Source of the DNA: Polytrichum commune
Taxonomy: Eukaryota; Streptophyta; Polytrichopsida; Polytrichales; Polytrichaceae
Reading direction: 5' to 3'
Length of the DNA: 64,000 bases
NCBI GenBank assembly: GCA_950295325.1
Contig: OX485807.1
Location: 15,095,001-15,159,000 of the forward strand
In this document: positions 1-11,354 of the stretch, piece by piece
Layout of the letters: the number at the start of each line of letters is the position of its first letter
Position numbering within the stretch: the first letter of the stretch is position 1
Translations under genes and position numbers: made by a program
The notes under the pieces: model-generated
Databases searched by the model: none
What the model was told of the DNA's origin: nothing
The model's input: only the letters and a program-made list of their open reading frames with translations

Positions 1-954
1 GTAAAGTAAGAAGTCTTCTACATACCTAGTAAGAAGGTTTACATGTCATGCACAATGCCAATGCTAAAGCTCAAGCAAAGCCTATACAACAAGTTTTGAG
101 GTCTTTTCTTCTCTACTTATTGCTAGCCTACAAGAATAAATTATGCTTGAAAAAAGCACCTCCTTCCACTCAACAATCTCCAATAAAAACACCAATGATC
201 TCCTGGAATAGTTTGAGAGAGCATGGACGTAGAAAAAATCAACACAAACTCAAATTAGGTTCAATTAGGTGTCACTTACAAGTGCAGAAGTTGACTCGTA
301 TCTCCTAACTTCTAAGTCACTATGAAATCGAAACATGGCTTATACATTACAAGGCACAACATTGTTTGCCCATAGTTATGGGATATGATTGATGGGTAAT
401 GTTTGAGGGGACCCTTCTTTTGGCGGGCTAATTCTTTTATTTGCCTTTCCATCATTCCATCTGTGGCATTTTTTCATTTCTGCTTTTCTTTCGAAGGGGG
501 TGGAAGCATGGTAAAGTGGACAACTCCTGATCCCTAACTAGTGTTAAATGAAAGTGATTGAAAAATATACTCCAAATTTGAATTTTGTGAAGAAAAAAAT
601 CTCAACTTGATAATCATGAAAAAATAATCCAATTTAAAGAACACTTTGCTACTACGTTAGACCTTTGACCAAAAATATTATGGTTTTAGTATACCACAAC
701 ACTATTTTGGCCCACTTTACCATGCTTGCACCCACAGCCAATATTGATTTCAAACTCTATGTGCCTTTCTTTTTGCTTGTCACGGATTCAAAAAGGAACC
801 TTGATAAGGTAAATGTTGCAGGCAAGGCTTTTGTGGTCAAGAATGGACGCCAAAATGACACATGTTACAACGTTGTGTTGAGATTTATGCATGCGAAACA
901 ACCAACTCCCTACTAAAACTCCGGTTGAGTTAAAGGATAACTCTAATGTCCGGG

Positions 955-1160
955 AATTTTTTTGGGCATAATCGGTCAAAATCCTAGTGTTTCCAAGTCC
1001 AACCAGGTATATGATGTGATCTTTCAGTATTTTTAACTAATTTGAGGTATATTTTGCTAATTTTCCTGAAGTGTTGAACTTCAACTGTTTATTTCTCAAA
1101 CTCAACCAGTTCATCTGTAACTAGTGGTCAGTTCTCCCCATTCATTGCAGGGAGTTTCCA
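955..1160 (+). repeat. Dispersed repeat D, copy 1
   Basis: About 200 bp similar to 4420-4625 on the same strand and to 3935-4160 and 14190-14440 on the opposite strand. Shared landmarks in order are TTTTTTGGGC, ATCCTAGTG, GAGGTATAT, TTGAACTTCAAC and TTATTTCTCAAACTC. No coding potential is evident. It looks like an old, diverged mobile-element fragment of unknown class. Confidence 0.55.
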
Positions 1161-2639
1161 AATTGGATACTTTAAGGTCTGCACCCACTTCAATGTGTGT
1201 GTTATTGTGTGTTTGTTCGATAGTGGACCCCTGAGAGGGAAACATAAACAGCATAAATGTTTTATCAACAAAACACATGGCGGAAGGTTGGGAGAAGCCT
1301 TGGAGGCACATTACATGTTATCTCGAAAACTAGCTTATTTGGCATCGAAAATATTCACAAACAATCCCAACAAAAACAACCACCAAGAAAACCCTAAAAA
1401 TAGAACTTGGAATTTAGTACCACATTGTCAGAATTTTATTTTAATTGACTAATAAAATCCACATGGAGGCAAGAGATTCTTTAAGTCTTGTATCTCGCCT
1501 CTGGCCAATTATATTGTTAATTTCATATCCACTTGTTCTACCGTTTTCTTGTTATGAAAGACTACAATTGTAGTTGTCCACTTTGCTCATGCCAATTCAT
1601 GGTTATTCACTTTACCAAACCTTTCTTGGATTTTGTGCACCTTCTTCTCAAATACGGGTCAAGGATTGAAGCTACTCATTTATCACCCGAAATATTTAAA
1701 ATAAATAATCAAGAACTACCAAAATAACTATAGTTAACTAGATTTCTTTCAATGCATTTTAGGGAGCACTTATATATAAACTATAGTTAACATCCACAAT
1801 AAATAAAGTGGACCAAAAATAACAAGAACAAGTAACGTCCGAGTGTGAACACAAAGTGGTTAGGAAATTTGCTCTTGAAACGAAGAAGTTGATACATAGT
1901 CTCTGTCCTACAGACAGAGCCAATAAAGAACAGAGCCTCACGGTTCTACCGTTTTCTTGTTAAGAAAAAAATGAAGGTATGCAAGGAGCGATGATATAAC
2001 CAAGGAATGTAGAACTCAAGTTACTCTACTAGTTATCAAAGATCTTAACTAACCTATCACCTCCACCCTCAAAAATAACATAAGTTAAACAACCACATGA
2101 AAAATAACACTTCAACTCTACTATCCATAGCATTTCATCTCTAGTACTAAGAGTTCACATGTACTCCATAAGAATATCGGACGCAAAGAATGACTTACCC
2201 CTCTTGATTCTCCCCCTTGATTGGTGACAACAAGTTGAACTCTAAATACTATGGTACGCCCCCAACTAATGACCCAAAATTGGACAACGGGGATCATATT
2301 ATTGAATGATTAAATGACAAGGCTATGTAGTGAAGGATGGACAACATAATCACATGTGAGACGATGAGATTGGACTATTTCCACAAATTATAGATATCAT
2401 TCAAGGTTCAATAGTAAAGGTATGCAAGGGTCCTAAAGTACTTTTCTACAATCTACACACACTTCTCCTAGGATATAAAATATGAGATTGGTGAAGGAAC
2501 ATGATTAGCAAACTCAAGTCATGGTCATACTAGCTCATATCAATATCTTAGTCGTTATCAAAGTGAAGATCATCATTCTTTCCAACAAAAAAATCCCATA
2601 ATTTAGGGGTAATATATTCTCCCCCTCTTTGACCCAATT

Positions 2640-2800
2640 ATGTTGACTAGTAAACCTTGAATGACTTAATGTTCACCATTACAACATATCCTCCAATCTC
2701 TTTTAAAGAGATGTCTTTTGGATGTTCATTCTTATATCCACACAAACAAACAAATATAGATGTCCAATCAAGATAAGTAACCAAAAACACGATATTCAAT
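2640..2800 (+). repeat. Dispersed repeat R, copy 1
   Basis: Diverged member of a family found at least seven times in the window (also near 16290, 29375, 34136, 49890, 50376 and, inverted, 45950). The shared core runs CCAATCTCTTTTAAA, a TGTCTTTTNGATGTT block, ATTCTTANATCCACAC, then GTGTCCAATNAAGANAAGTAAC. No ORF and no obvious termini. Confidence 0.55.
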
Positions 2801-2895
2801 ATTTTGAGAGAGTGGGATCCTCTCAAAATAATATTGGCCATTTGGACACCTAAAAGTCATGTTAGGTTGATGAATACTAGATAATACTTCAAACG

Positions 2896-3551
2896 TGTAG
2901 TTTCCATTAAAATGAGAGTATGTTAAGCTGGGAAATCGACTCATTTAGGTTGAATCGACCTAAATGAGTACAATGTTTTGTCAATTTAGGTTGAGTCGAC
3001 CTAAATGAGTACAATGTTTTGTCAATTTAGGTTGAGTCGACCTAAATGAGTACAATATTTTGTCAATTTAGGTTGAGTCGACCTAAATGAGAACATTATG
3101 TTGTCAATTTAAGTTGAGTCGACCTAAATGAGAACAATATTTTGTCAATTTAGGTTGAGTCGACCTAAATGAGGACATTATGTTGTCAATTTAGGTTGAG
3201 TTGACCTAAATGAGGACATTATGTTGTCAATTTAGGTTGAGTTGACCTAAATGAGGACAATTATGTTAGTCAATTTAGGTTGAATCGACCTAAATGAGGA
3301 CATTATGTTGTCAATTTAGGTTCAGTCGACCTAAATGAGGATAATTATGTTAGTCAATTTAGGTTGAGTCGACCTAAATGAGAACATTATGTTGTCAATT
3401 TAGGTTGAGTCGATCTAAATGAGGACAATTATGTTAGTCAATTTAGGTTGAGTCGACCTAAATGAGGACAATATGTTGTCAATTTAGGTTGAGTCGACCT
3501 AAATGAGTCGATTTCCCAGCTTAACATACTCTCATTTTAATGGAAACTACA
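2896..3551. mobile_element. Foldback element with internal minisatellite
   Basis: Terminal inverted repeats of about 55 bp (2896-2950 and 3497-3551, beginning TGTAGTTTCCATTAAAATGA) enclose 14 tandem units of about 40-43 bp. Each unit holds an imperfect palindrome, ATTTAGGT-TGAGTCG-ACCTAAAT, with a central GTCGAC in most copies. Some copies read GTTGAC, as expected from cytosine deamination. The inner end of each terminal repeat runs directly into the array, so repeat and terminus share sequence. I could not find a convincing target-site duplication, and there is no coding capacity. A MITE or foldback element whose interior expanded as a minisatellite is the likeliest reading. Confidence 0.8.
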
Positions 3552-3934
3552 GCGGAATTTACGGCGGAAAATCAAATGTTATTTTTTTACTTGTACTCTA
3601 CAACTTTCCAGTGGTTTTCATTTCATTCTTGGATTAATAGTTTGCTTTATGTACTCTCAATTCACTGGAAAACTCTCAATTTAATGAATATTGTGTTCAA
3701 ATACAACCTAATTAATTACATTAGAACAAATGGGATGAAGTATGTGTCAATCACTTCAAGAAAAAGAGAATTTCAATCACTTTTGATCTCTTAGAACTAA
3801 ATTACATAGTGAAACTAGTTTGAAAACTTGAAATGACGATCTTCACGATACATGATTGCTACATGAACAAGATAATTCCCACACTGATCCAACAGCCAAA
3901 AATGTTTGTTTACTTGGCACTTGGAACTATGAAC

Positions 3935-4625
3935 GGGGAGATCCGACTGCTAGTTACATATTTGCTGAATGAGCTTGAGAAGTAACCGGTTCACATTCGA
4001 GACTGTAATAAGCCATTGTTTCGATCATTTTAGAGCAATTTATGGAACATACTTTGAACTGATAAAGAAGATCCGAAAGAAATCAACATGTAGTCGGTTG
4101 AACTTGGGAACATGAAGATCTTGACCAACTTTACCCAATATCTCCCCATCCACTGACTTGGAACAAGTTAAAGTGAACTTCAGTCCGTGCTAGCAGTATA
4201 CTTGTGCCTGCGGCTGCGGCAGAGGCGAGGAGGAGTCACCTGCTGACAGGAATAATCAATGGGAGAATGTCGTGGCCTGATGATTCCACGGAGGAGAGAG
4301 AGAACTCTTAATAGTCAGGCATTGCAACATCAGATCGTCAGGCATTGCAACATCAAAGTGTCAATGGTGCATTCATGCCAGAAAGTTTGCCGTGTCGATG
4401 CAACTGTCAGTGTACGCGGAGATTTTTGGGCACACATCATCATCAAGATCCTAGTGCATGTTTCCAAATCCACCTGCTTACATGTTGACATCTTTAGGTT
4501 GTTCTTTATCAATTCGAGGTATATTCCTCTTAAACGATCAATCATTTCCTGGAGTCTTGAACTTCAACCAGTTATTTCTCAAACTCCTCTGCAATTAGCG
4601 GTTGGTTCTCCCTGATCATTGAATT
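3935..4625. repeat. Dispersed repeat D as an inverted pair
   Basis: The segment 3935-4160 is a diverged reverse complement of 4420-4625, giving arms of about 200 bp around a 260 bp centre. Landmarks are CTCAAACTC/GAGTTTGAGAA-type blocks and GATATCAACATG-like blocks. The arms are the same family as 955-1160 and 14190-14440. The pair may be one foldback element or two independent insertions in opposite orientation. Confidence 0.5.
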
Positions 4626-5389
4626 CCAACATTTGTTGCTATCATGTGACTACTCCAAGGGCGCTGTCCTAATGCATCTGGACCTTTGTCTGGTATCTAG
4701 GACAATGGTAGATGGTACCAATATTGAGAAGTAGTACATCTGTCATTCTTTCAGAACAATGGTGGTCACAAATTGTAGGCCCTATGCAATTGAATATCTC
4801 ATTTGCTACAAGCATACGAGTTTCAAACAAATGTCATGTGTCACTAAAACTAACGTCATTGGAAAATCTGCAAATCTATCACATTGATAGATGTTTTGCA
4901 TTGTTCTTTCATCGACATAGGACAATTGCCCTGGGACTCGTATGATGGTTGTGACTATTTGATGTTCTCTTCCCCTCATCAACCATGCCAAAAAGTCCCA
5001 CATGCCATTTCATTGGATTCACTAGACTATTTAATTATGATGTTTTGTTGTAAGTAACTAGAATGTTTCATATTTGGATCTAGATACCATGCATTGTTTT
5101 TCGAGCATATGAGTTCTAGGCAATCGTTCTATGTCAATGAAAGAACAATGCAAAAGACGAAAAGAGATAATATTGGAATGTCGAGTATTTGGATCTAGAA
5201 TCTAGATACCATGTATTGTCTGTCCCATTTTTGTTGGGTGGATGATTTCAATGATTCTATAGGACATAACTTATAAATGACATTGATGCATCAATGATGA
5301 CCATTTGTCTTGATGGATGTGTTCCTAGTATTGCCTAGTATTAAAAGTTGGTATATTTTGCACCCTAACATTATGTAATGAGATATTGT
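4626..5389. other. Intergenic, no gene recognised
   Basis: No recognisable gene. The stretch 4615-4680 resembles 6315-6385 (ATTCCAACATTT followed by a TGTGACNAC block and GGGCNCTG), so these two parts belong to a repeated sequence. The block near 5215-5300 (TTTTTGTTGGGTGGATGA) recurs near 6045 and 12820. Confidence 0.45.
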
Positions 5390-5660
5390 CATGGATGAAA
5401 AAATTACTTGGTAAGTGACAGTGATTGCAACACTGTAAATCTATGATCCGCAAAAAAACATTTACAAGAAATTATGCATGGCAAATAATGTTGGGTTAAC
5501 ATTTAGTGTTGGTGACACTACACCAGGGTTTACAATTAATATTGCGCAGGATAATTGAAATTGGTGGCACTAAATATCATATTTAGATATTTAGTGTACA
5601 CCTTTTATGGTCTTTAGTGTCACCTAACTAATAGTGTCACTTACCCTATTATGAGGCCTA
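5390..5660 (+). mobile_element. MITE family B, diverged or partial copy
   Basis: This stretch matches the interior of the complete element at 52087-52472: the order TTGGTAAGTGA, ATTGCAACA-TGTAAATCTAT, AATGTTGGGTTAA, ATTTAGTGTTGGTG and TGGCACTAAATATCATATTT is shared. The left terminus is not recognisable, so it is a degraded or 5'-truncated copy. Confidence 0.6.
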
Positions 5661-6039
5661 TCTTAGGTATGATACTCATCATTTGCATGTTCAATAAAAT
5701 CTTCATGTCGCACAAATCTATCATCTCAAACACCCCCAATCTGCTACGCTAAATGTTATAATGTAAATAATTTTGCACTTCAAGGACATTACTAAACTTG
5801 ACAAATAGTGTCATGTTGACATCTTACAAACATGACACTACTAGATCTCTAAGCATCTAGTTCAGGCCTTCGCAAATAGTGTACGTGACATTAAATACCA
5901 TAAACGGTGTACAATACTTATTAAGCCCTACCTAAAAGTTTTTCTTTTTTAGGGTTTTTTTCTACAAGCAGTCTTGCATAGCTTAGGGATTACCTTTTAT
6001 TGTAAGCGTAAGTAAGAATGTTTGGATCTACCTTACTAT
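5661..6039. repeat. MITE-like fragment and spacer
   Basis: The part 5860-5925 (ACGTGACATTAAATACC, then ACGGTGTAC) resembles 53585-53635, so both are fragments of one small repeat with TAGTGTCA-type ends. The remainder shows nothing recognisable. Confidence 0.4.
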
Positions 6040-6300
6040 ATATCCGTTCTTTTTTGTTGGGTGGAATCTAGATGAATTGAATAATTCCACAGGCGAGCAA
6101 TTTATGTTGACATCAAAACACCACCAGTCAACGTCTGTAGTGTCCTCTGTAGACAAATTGCGTGATATAAGGGAGAGAAATGTGACAATAAGGAGTGAGA
6201 TTTGAACTACGAACATCCGTTCCCTAGGGTTTGAGGATATTAGAAAGTGTGTGACATTATGGAGGTTGATATTACGGAGTTTAGGGTGTATTGCCAAACA
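6040..6300 (+). repeat. Direct repeat left of the CACTA element
   Basis: Similar in the same orientation to 12655-12840. Shared blocks are TTTTTGTTGGGTGGA, GTGATATAAGGGAGAGAAA-like, AATAAGGAGTGAGATTT, CATCCGTTCCCT and GGAGGTTGATATTACGGAGT. The pair brackets the CACTA-type coding region at a distance of 6.6 kb. It does not look like a long terminal repeat, because the enclosed coding sequence is a DNA transposase. Confidence 0.55.
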
Positions 6301-7278
6301 AAATAAAAGGTGTCAATGCAATTCCAACATTTTCTGCTATTCTGTGACCACCCCATGGGCCCTGACGTGCATCATCACCTCTGTATCAATATCTACATAA
6401 TTGGTAGACTTTACCACTGGTGCAAAGCTGCACATCTACAATAGCTCTAGATATTCAAACAAGAGGTGATAAACTTTAGCCCCATGTGCACCAAAATCAA
6501 TTCAGTTCAATTCAACCACCCACAGAATTTTCCCTTGTGCATAAGTATCTATCACTCTCTGGGCCACTAGCCCTGCCAAAAAGTACTACATTTTCCTACT
6601 GCAGGCACTATTGTGATTTGCATAGTTTTTGTACTCAGTTTTGTTGCAACACTAGCACCCATGACCTACGTCGCTTGCAAGTGTCACTGCCATGTCCTAC
6701 GTCACTGCTGAACGTGCAAGGTTTACAACAATTTAGCATACAAGTGACATTGGTTAGAGTGGAGTAATTTCCAATTCCATGAGTCATGTAAATAATGAAA
6801 TCAGTTGCATATGCAAATCCCTGTTACCAAGACACATTGTCTTTCAACTCCGTGACAATGACTCAAGGCCGACGACACAAACATCATGCTACACGACTAA
6901 TGCAAATATGTTGTGAATGCTTTTTGTAAATCCACATACCAAAACCATTAATTCCATTGTAATATTCACTCGTTATTACTTGCAAGAACAATACATGTAC
7001 TCCCATCGTACTGGATATCATACAAAATACAAGTGTGCACAACCGAATTTCATGTACATGTAAAATATTGTATTATAATCTGATGTATATTTTGATGTGC
7101 ATATGAAAGCTTGACTACAGTGGCGTCATCTGACCATATGACCGTCTGCGCTTCCTAAACCCTTTGCACTTGCATGTCAACATGCTACGAATGCAAATGC
7201 ACTACCTACATGACATGGTAATCCAACTACCTACAAATCAGCCAATTGTGAGTGTTTAATTTTACCTCCCCCCTCACA
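6301..7278. other. Intergenic, probable 3' part of the CACTA element
   Basis: No gene recognised. Lying just 3' of the broken transposase reading frames (which run on the minus strand), it may be the non-coding end of that transposon, but I found no CACTA terminus here. Confidence 0.4.
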
Positions 7279-7842
7279 CTATTCTCTTTCTAGTTCGGCC
7301 CACCAAGGATCTTCCTCCGCATCACAATTGTGATCTGTGGCTAAATCACTGTCCCCTAATGACCAACCCCCTTCCCATGCAGCACCATCTGTTTGTGCCC
7401 ATTGAAGTCTACCAGTTACTCCAACTCCAACAGGAATGACAACATCACCCACTGTAGCTACATTTGCTTCATTTGCTATTGCACTTGCAACATTGCAAAT
7501 TGCATCTAGACCATCAATACTAGGGTTGGCACCCAAATTCAATTCTTCGTCTCCCAACACGGTTCGGATGCTTCGGCAGTCAAATTGCAACACGACCTTC
7601 CAGCCAACCTCTTCCTCATCTTCATGAAAGAAAACTTGTTGAACATGCAGAGGGAACACATATGGTTGTGTCGTTGCATATTGCCTTCTCCGAAAATTAG
7701 CCATCCAGAAACCAAATTTGTCTCTTTTAATGGCCACACAACCATTCACATCAGGAGGGACCCATGATCCCCTAAAAACCACCAAAGGCAGGTTTCCATA
7801 TCTAACCTCCAAAATTTCCTGTAGTATCCCTATGTACAACAA
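7279..7842 (-). pseudogene. CACTA DUF4216 region
   Basis: A 187-codon frame begins with GILQEILEVRYGNLPLVVFR and continues GSWVPPDVNG, a KRDKFGFWMANF stretch and YVFPLHVQQVFFHEDE followed by GWKVVLQ. This is the DUF4216 pattern (a hydrophobic strand ending VFRG-x-W, then a QVFF/QVFY motif and a W-x-VV motif). An acidic C-terminal tail ends WWAELERE. It is the 3' end of the transposon's coding capacity. This single piece is open, but it is separated from the upstream domains by shifts and stops. Confidence 0.75.
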
Positions 7843-7916
7843 AGTCCCTTCCTAGATATTTTGATCTGCTACACTTGCCCTGGAACCCTGCTCCCATATC
7901 ATTGCAATGCCACTTA

Positions 7917-8846
7917 TCATAATATATGTAGCAAACCCCCTATTGTATCATCAGTTTTTTCTCTGTAATGACAACCACATGCAAAACATGACTGATATAC
8001 AATGACGTCCGTGGTAGGAGGGTAGGCTAGCAACATCAACATTTCATCCACATCTACGCCGGCACGAACATCTCTTCCCACTCGCTCTTGCAGCCATTGC
8101 GGAAATGGTGGCAAATGTTGCAATTCATGAGGATACGGTATTCCACCTCTGCCAAACCAAACTCCATGCACACTCTCCCGGAAAGCGGCACGTCCTTGCT
8201 CAACAATAGACTTTGTGTCTGCATACACCCTGCATCCATATAAAACATGTTTTTCAGGAGGTGCCTAACCAATAGATCATGTACCTACTGCCATTTCCGA
8301 ATTTATTGAAAATATGCACTCGCTACCAAAATGGATTGCATTGCATATATACACATACTTGTATAATGGAGCAATAGAAGCTGAATTTGTTACCATATGT
8401 AGATGTATGGATGCCACCTCTTGTTGCGACAATCTTCGCTTCAATCCCTTCCCTTCACACACCACCCCTGTCATTCGCCGCTCCTCTTCCTCATCCCATA
8501 TCATGCGTCGAGTGTGGCCGAAATCACGCATATACTCCGTGCAAAGCCCTAGAGCTTCGTCCACCAAATACCCTTCCACCATACAACCCTCTGGCAGAGC
8601 TTTATTCCGCACGTGTTTTTTTAGAACTCCAAGATAACGTTCAATCGGGTACATCCATCGGGCAGACAGAGGTCCACAATCAAATAACTCATCTACCAGA
8701 TGGATAACTAAGTGGGACATTATATCCCAAAATGAGGGGGGGAAGCAAGCTTCTAAAATGCAAAGAGTCTCCACACAATATTGTTTCAACCACAGTTTTT
8801 CCCCAGGATTAACCACTTTCGCACAAAGTTTTTTGGAACACAACAC
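7917..8846 (-). pseudogene. CACTA DUF4218 region
   Basis: The frame 8846-8277 holds the DUF4218 signature: CILEACFPPSFWDIMSHL, VDELFDCGPLSARWMYPIER, GVLKKHVRNKALPEGCMVEG and DEALGLCTEYM. The following frame (8228-7917) has ELQHLPPFPQWLQERV, typical of the region between DUF4218 and DUF4216. The two are in different frames, so this part is broken as well. Domain identity rests on remembered family patterns. Confidence 0.75.
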
Positions 8847-8890
8847 AAAGATGAATGATACCCGCTCGAGCAGCTGGATGCAGTAAGTGC

Positions 8891-10268
8891 CTAACAGCTA
8901 CAGGCAATATATGTTGACAAAGTACGTGTACATCGTGGAACTTGAGGGATTGCAGTTTCCTCTTCACTACATGTTTTTTTCAAGGCAACAGAATAACCTG
9001 TGGGTACCTTTATGTTGGAGATGCAATCCATGAACTTTGTTTTCTCCTCCTCGCTAAACACATAAGGTGCGTGAGGCTTGAACATGCTCCCATTAGGCAA
9101 GTCACTTTTGTTTTGCAACCACAACCACGGCCTTACCCTCAACTCCCGCATATCTTCACGCATTGCCGTTGTTCTTTGTTACCATGAATACATTGTCGAT
9201 GACATTTCTTTCAACATGCGTTACATCTAAAGTGTGGCGGATTAGCAAATGCTGCAAAGCGCCCTTCCCCATTCCCAATAAGTACGCAACGTATTCTATG
9301 CATGCCATAGTGCATTACTATAACAGACAACATATGCATGGTGCCAATTCTGGATATGATGATAGGGCCTTTTCCATGTAATACCTCCCAGTACGGGAGG
9401 TCAAACAACACCGACCGTCGATTAATGCCATATATGCAAGCGGGGTCAGCACGAGCCAGTCTTCCATCATTTGTTATAAATGTATCCTGGGCTGCCGCCC
9501 ATACTAGAATATATGTTGCCTTCATTTTCCTTGGGGCCTCCCCATGCTCTGCACAATAATCAAAATCAGCAATAGCTTCCCTAAAAGGATGATTACGAGG
9601 CAACCACCGTCTATGTTGTGCATCGTACACATTTTTCCTCAATTCCGCGCTTTGTCGAGCTATAGTATGCAGCCCGCAGTGAGTGCATGCAAGGCAACCT
9701 TTTGTGACTACACCAGATATGAGACCAAGCTCAGGGAAATGTGTTATGGTGCACATTAACAAAGCTCTCATCATGAACCACTCTTGTGAAAGTCCCTTCA
9801 AACAATCCCGGGTCCACACCCCTATTCTTTGTAATTCAAGCAAGTCGTCCAAAACAAGAGCAAGGTATACATCAAAATTTTCTGATGGAGGTGCCGTAGG
9901 ACATGATATGATGAGAGTGAGCAATATGAAGAACTTCTTTGTTGCCAACCAAGGGGGCAAGTTCAAAATCATAACAATGACTGGCGACGTTGACCATGTA
10001 CAAGATCTTTGAGCAAAAGGGTTAATACCGTACCATCTGTGGCTAGCATCAACCTTAAGTTTCTAGGGTCAGCAGCAAAGTCTGGCCATGTAATATTCAC
10101 ATACGCCCACATTGGGGAATCAGTTGCGCACCTCATCAATCCGTCCTTCACGCGCTCATCCTTGTGCCAAGTCAACATCTTTGCGAGATCAAGGCTGCCA
10201 AACATCCTCATTAGTCTTGGTATAAGCGGAAAATGACGGGGAACGCAGCGAGGTTTAATTGATCTACC
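8891..10268 (-). pseudogene. CACTA tnp2 transposase, central part (frameshifted)
   Basis: After the in-frame stop the frame resumes with RHFPLIPRLMRMFGS and WPDFAADPRNLRLMLATDG, both hallmarks of tnp2. Near 10026-10036 an extra five bases (a GGTAC/GGTAT near-repeat) shift the frame, and the conserved INPF sequence continues in another frame. That frame (9972-9211) carries NLPPWLATKKFFILLTLIIS, VLDDLLELQRIGVWTRD, LACTHCG and KNVYDAQHRRWLP. Further shifts occur near 9150-9215 and near 8940-8960, where the sequence expected next (a DVHVLCQHILP-type motif) is found in a different frame. Not functional. Confidence 0.75.
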
Positions 10269-10271
10269 TCA

Positions 10272-10954
10272 TCTGTAATACATGTGCGCCCCACACATGG
10301 GACATGACAATTCCTTCCCCAAGGGTCCCCTGAATAGTGCACATTCGTTGGGACATGTGTGGATGATATTATAAGAAAGCCCAAGACTCTTCAAAATGGA
10401 AGTGGCCTCCCTCTCAGTCTTTGGGCAATTCTTGGGTTGTGGTAGAATGATTTTGCTAAGTAGACCCAGGAGCTCATCGACAAGGGTATTTGCAGCTCCA
10501 TGACCCTTTAGACATGTTAGTAGGACAAGGGTTAGCCCTAGAATGGACAGGGTGGAGTCTTGGAACAATGGGACTTTGTCTGCCCCATGCATGGTAGCTG
10601 ACATGCAATCATTCTCGTCTACCCCTTCAAAACCTTCGACACAAGTAGGAAAATCCCATGGCCATGTTTTTGGTTCATCAATCCCCCATTGACACCTAGA
10701 GGGTCTTTGTAACAAGCCCCTTCATTGTCCTCTTCATTCCCCTCTGAAAATTCCACAGGTGCATTCTGGTTATCTTCGTCATCGTCAAGGTCACCAATTT
10801 TTTCCCTTGGATTGCCAGACCCTCCATGGTCAAGCTTCTCAATGTTCTCGCCTTCGGGATGCTCTGCCCTTCTGAAAGCATTGACAACCAAGTCATGCAT
10901 GTCCAAGTCTCTGTCCAATGCAGCTGGAACCGGCAGGTTGTCTAACCTTGGCAC
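10272..10954 (-). pseudogene. CACTA tnp2 transposase, linker and N-terminal part
   Basis: The first part (10954-10619) is acidic (for example NLPVPAALDRDLDMHDL) and typical of the low-conservation linker of these transposases. The second (10715-10272) has the conserved tnp2 start: DSTLSILGLTLVLL, LLGLLSKIILPQPKN, LKSLGLSYNIIHTCPNEC, then LSCPMCG. An in-frame TGA at 10269-10271 ends it, after which the same frame continues into the next segment. The two overlapping frames differ by a shift near 10640-10700. This piece is broken rather than spliced, although a short intron cannot be excluded. Confidence 0.7.
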
Positions 10955-11150
10955 TTGAATGTTTCCACCAATTTCTGCGAGACATGACCTAATTATATGT
11001 TCTTCCGCAACCCACTCCTCATCGTCAGAATCCTCACACGGTGCCTATCATGAATGACAATTTCCATGTGAATCCATTATGACATTTTGTGATTTGAATC
11101 ATTCATTATACAAAAGAGGCAAGGCACATGAATTGAAGTAATGCAACAAA

Positions 11151-11354
11151 CTAATAATGCACCCAAAAAAAATGCCATTGCCTCACCGCCAAATTCACCC
11201 GAAGCCTCTCGTGACGGCCATGTTTTCTAAGGTGCCCATTCACCGATTTCCTTTTCAGGTAGGTAGACCTCCCGCAAATTTGACATGGGCACCAAACATG
11301 GCCGATGTCATTCCAAGTAGCCTTTGCCTCCTCCCTTAACCACATATAGAGCAC
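11151..11354 (-). pseudogene. CACTA transposase-associated domain (N-terminal part)
   Basis: A 67-codon frame contains CPCQICGRSTYLKRKSV then HLRKHGRH. This matches the pattern of the transposase-associated domain at the start of plant CACTA transposases: CPC-x2-C followed by a basic stretch and an HL-x-K/R-x-G motif. The tryptophan-rich segment before it (MLYMWLREEAKATW) also fits. It is the 5' end of the element's coding region; continuity with the next frame (10954) is not clear from reading frame alone. Confidence 0.65.

Larger units (their letters stand above)
1..2895. other. Intergenic, no gene recognised
   Basis: AT-rich DNA with only short ORFs that match no family I know and show no conserved motif. 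It contains one copy of dispersed repeat D (955-1160) and one of dispersed repeat R (about 2640-2800), listed separately. I see nothing else in it. Confidence 0.6.
7279..11354 (-). mobile_element. Degenerate CACTA (En/Spm)-type DNA transposon
   Basis: Read on the minus strand, broken frames occur in the order normal for plant CACTA transposases: a Cys-rich transposase-associated domain (11354-11151), an acidic linker, the tnp2 transposase body, DUF4218, and DUF4216. Continuity is interrupted by at least one in-frame stop and several frameshifts, so no intact protein can be made. Terminal inverted repeats beginning CACTA and a 3 bp target duplication were looked for but not convincingly located. 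The coding core is about 4.1 kb. Its plant-type domain order is good evidence for the kind of genome, and the damage says the copy is old. Confidence 0.85.

Noticed and set aside
2943-3520. Tandem units read as a CRISPR array
   Set aside because: Repeats and spacers are not distinct: the whole 40-43 bp unit is conserved, which is a minisatellite. The context is a plant nuclear genome.
4259-4615. 118-codon plus-strand ORF in the repeat D pair
   Set aside because: It lies in a repeat arm whose other copies are not open, has no recognisable motif and is best explained by chance.
7436-9381. Plus-strand ORFs across the CACTA region
   Set aside because: They are antisense shadows of the transposase frames.
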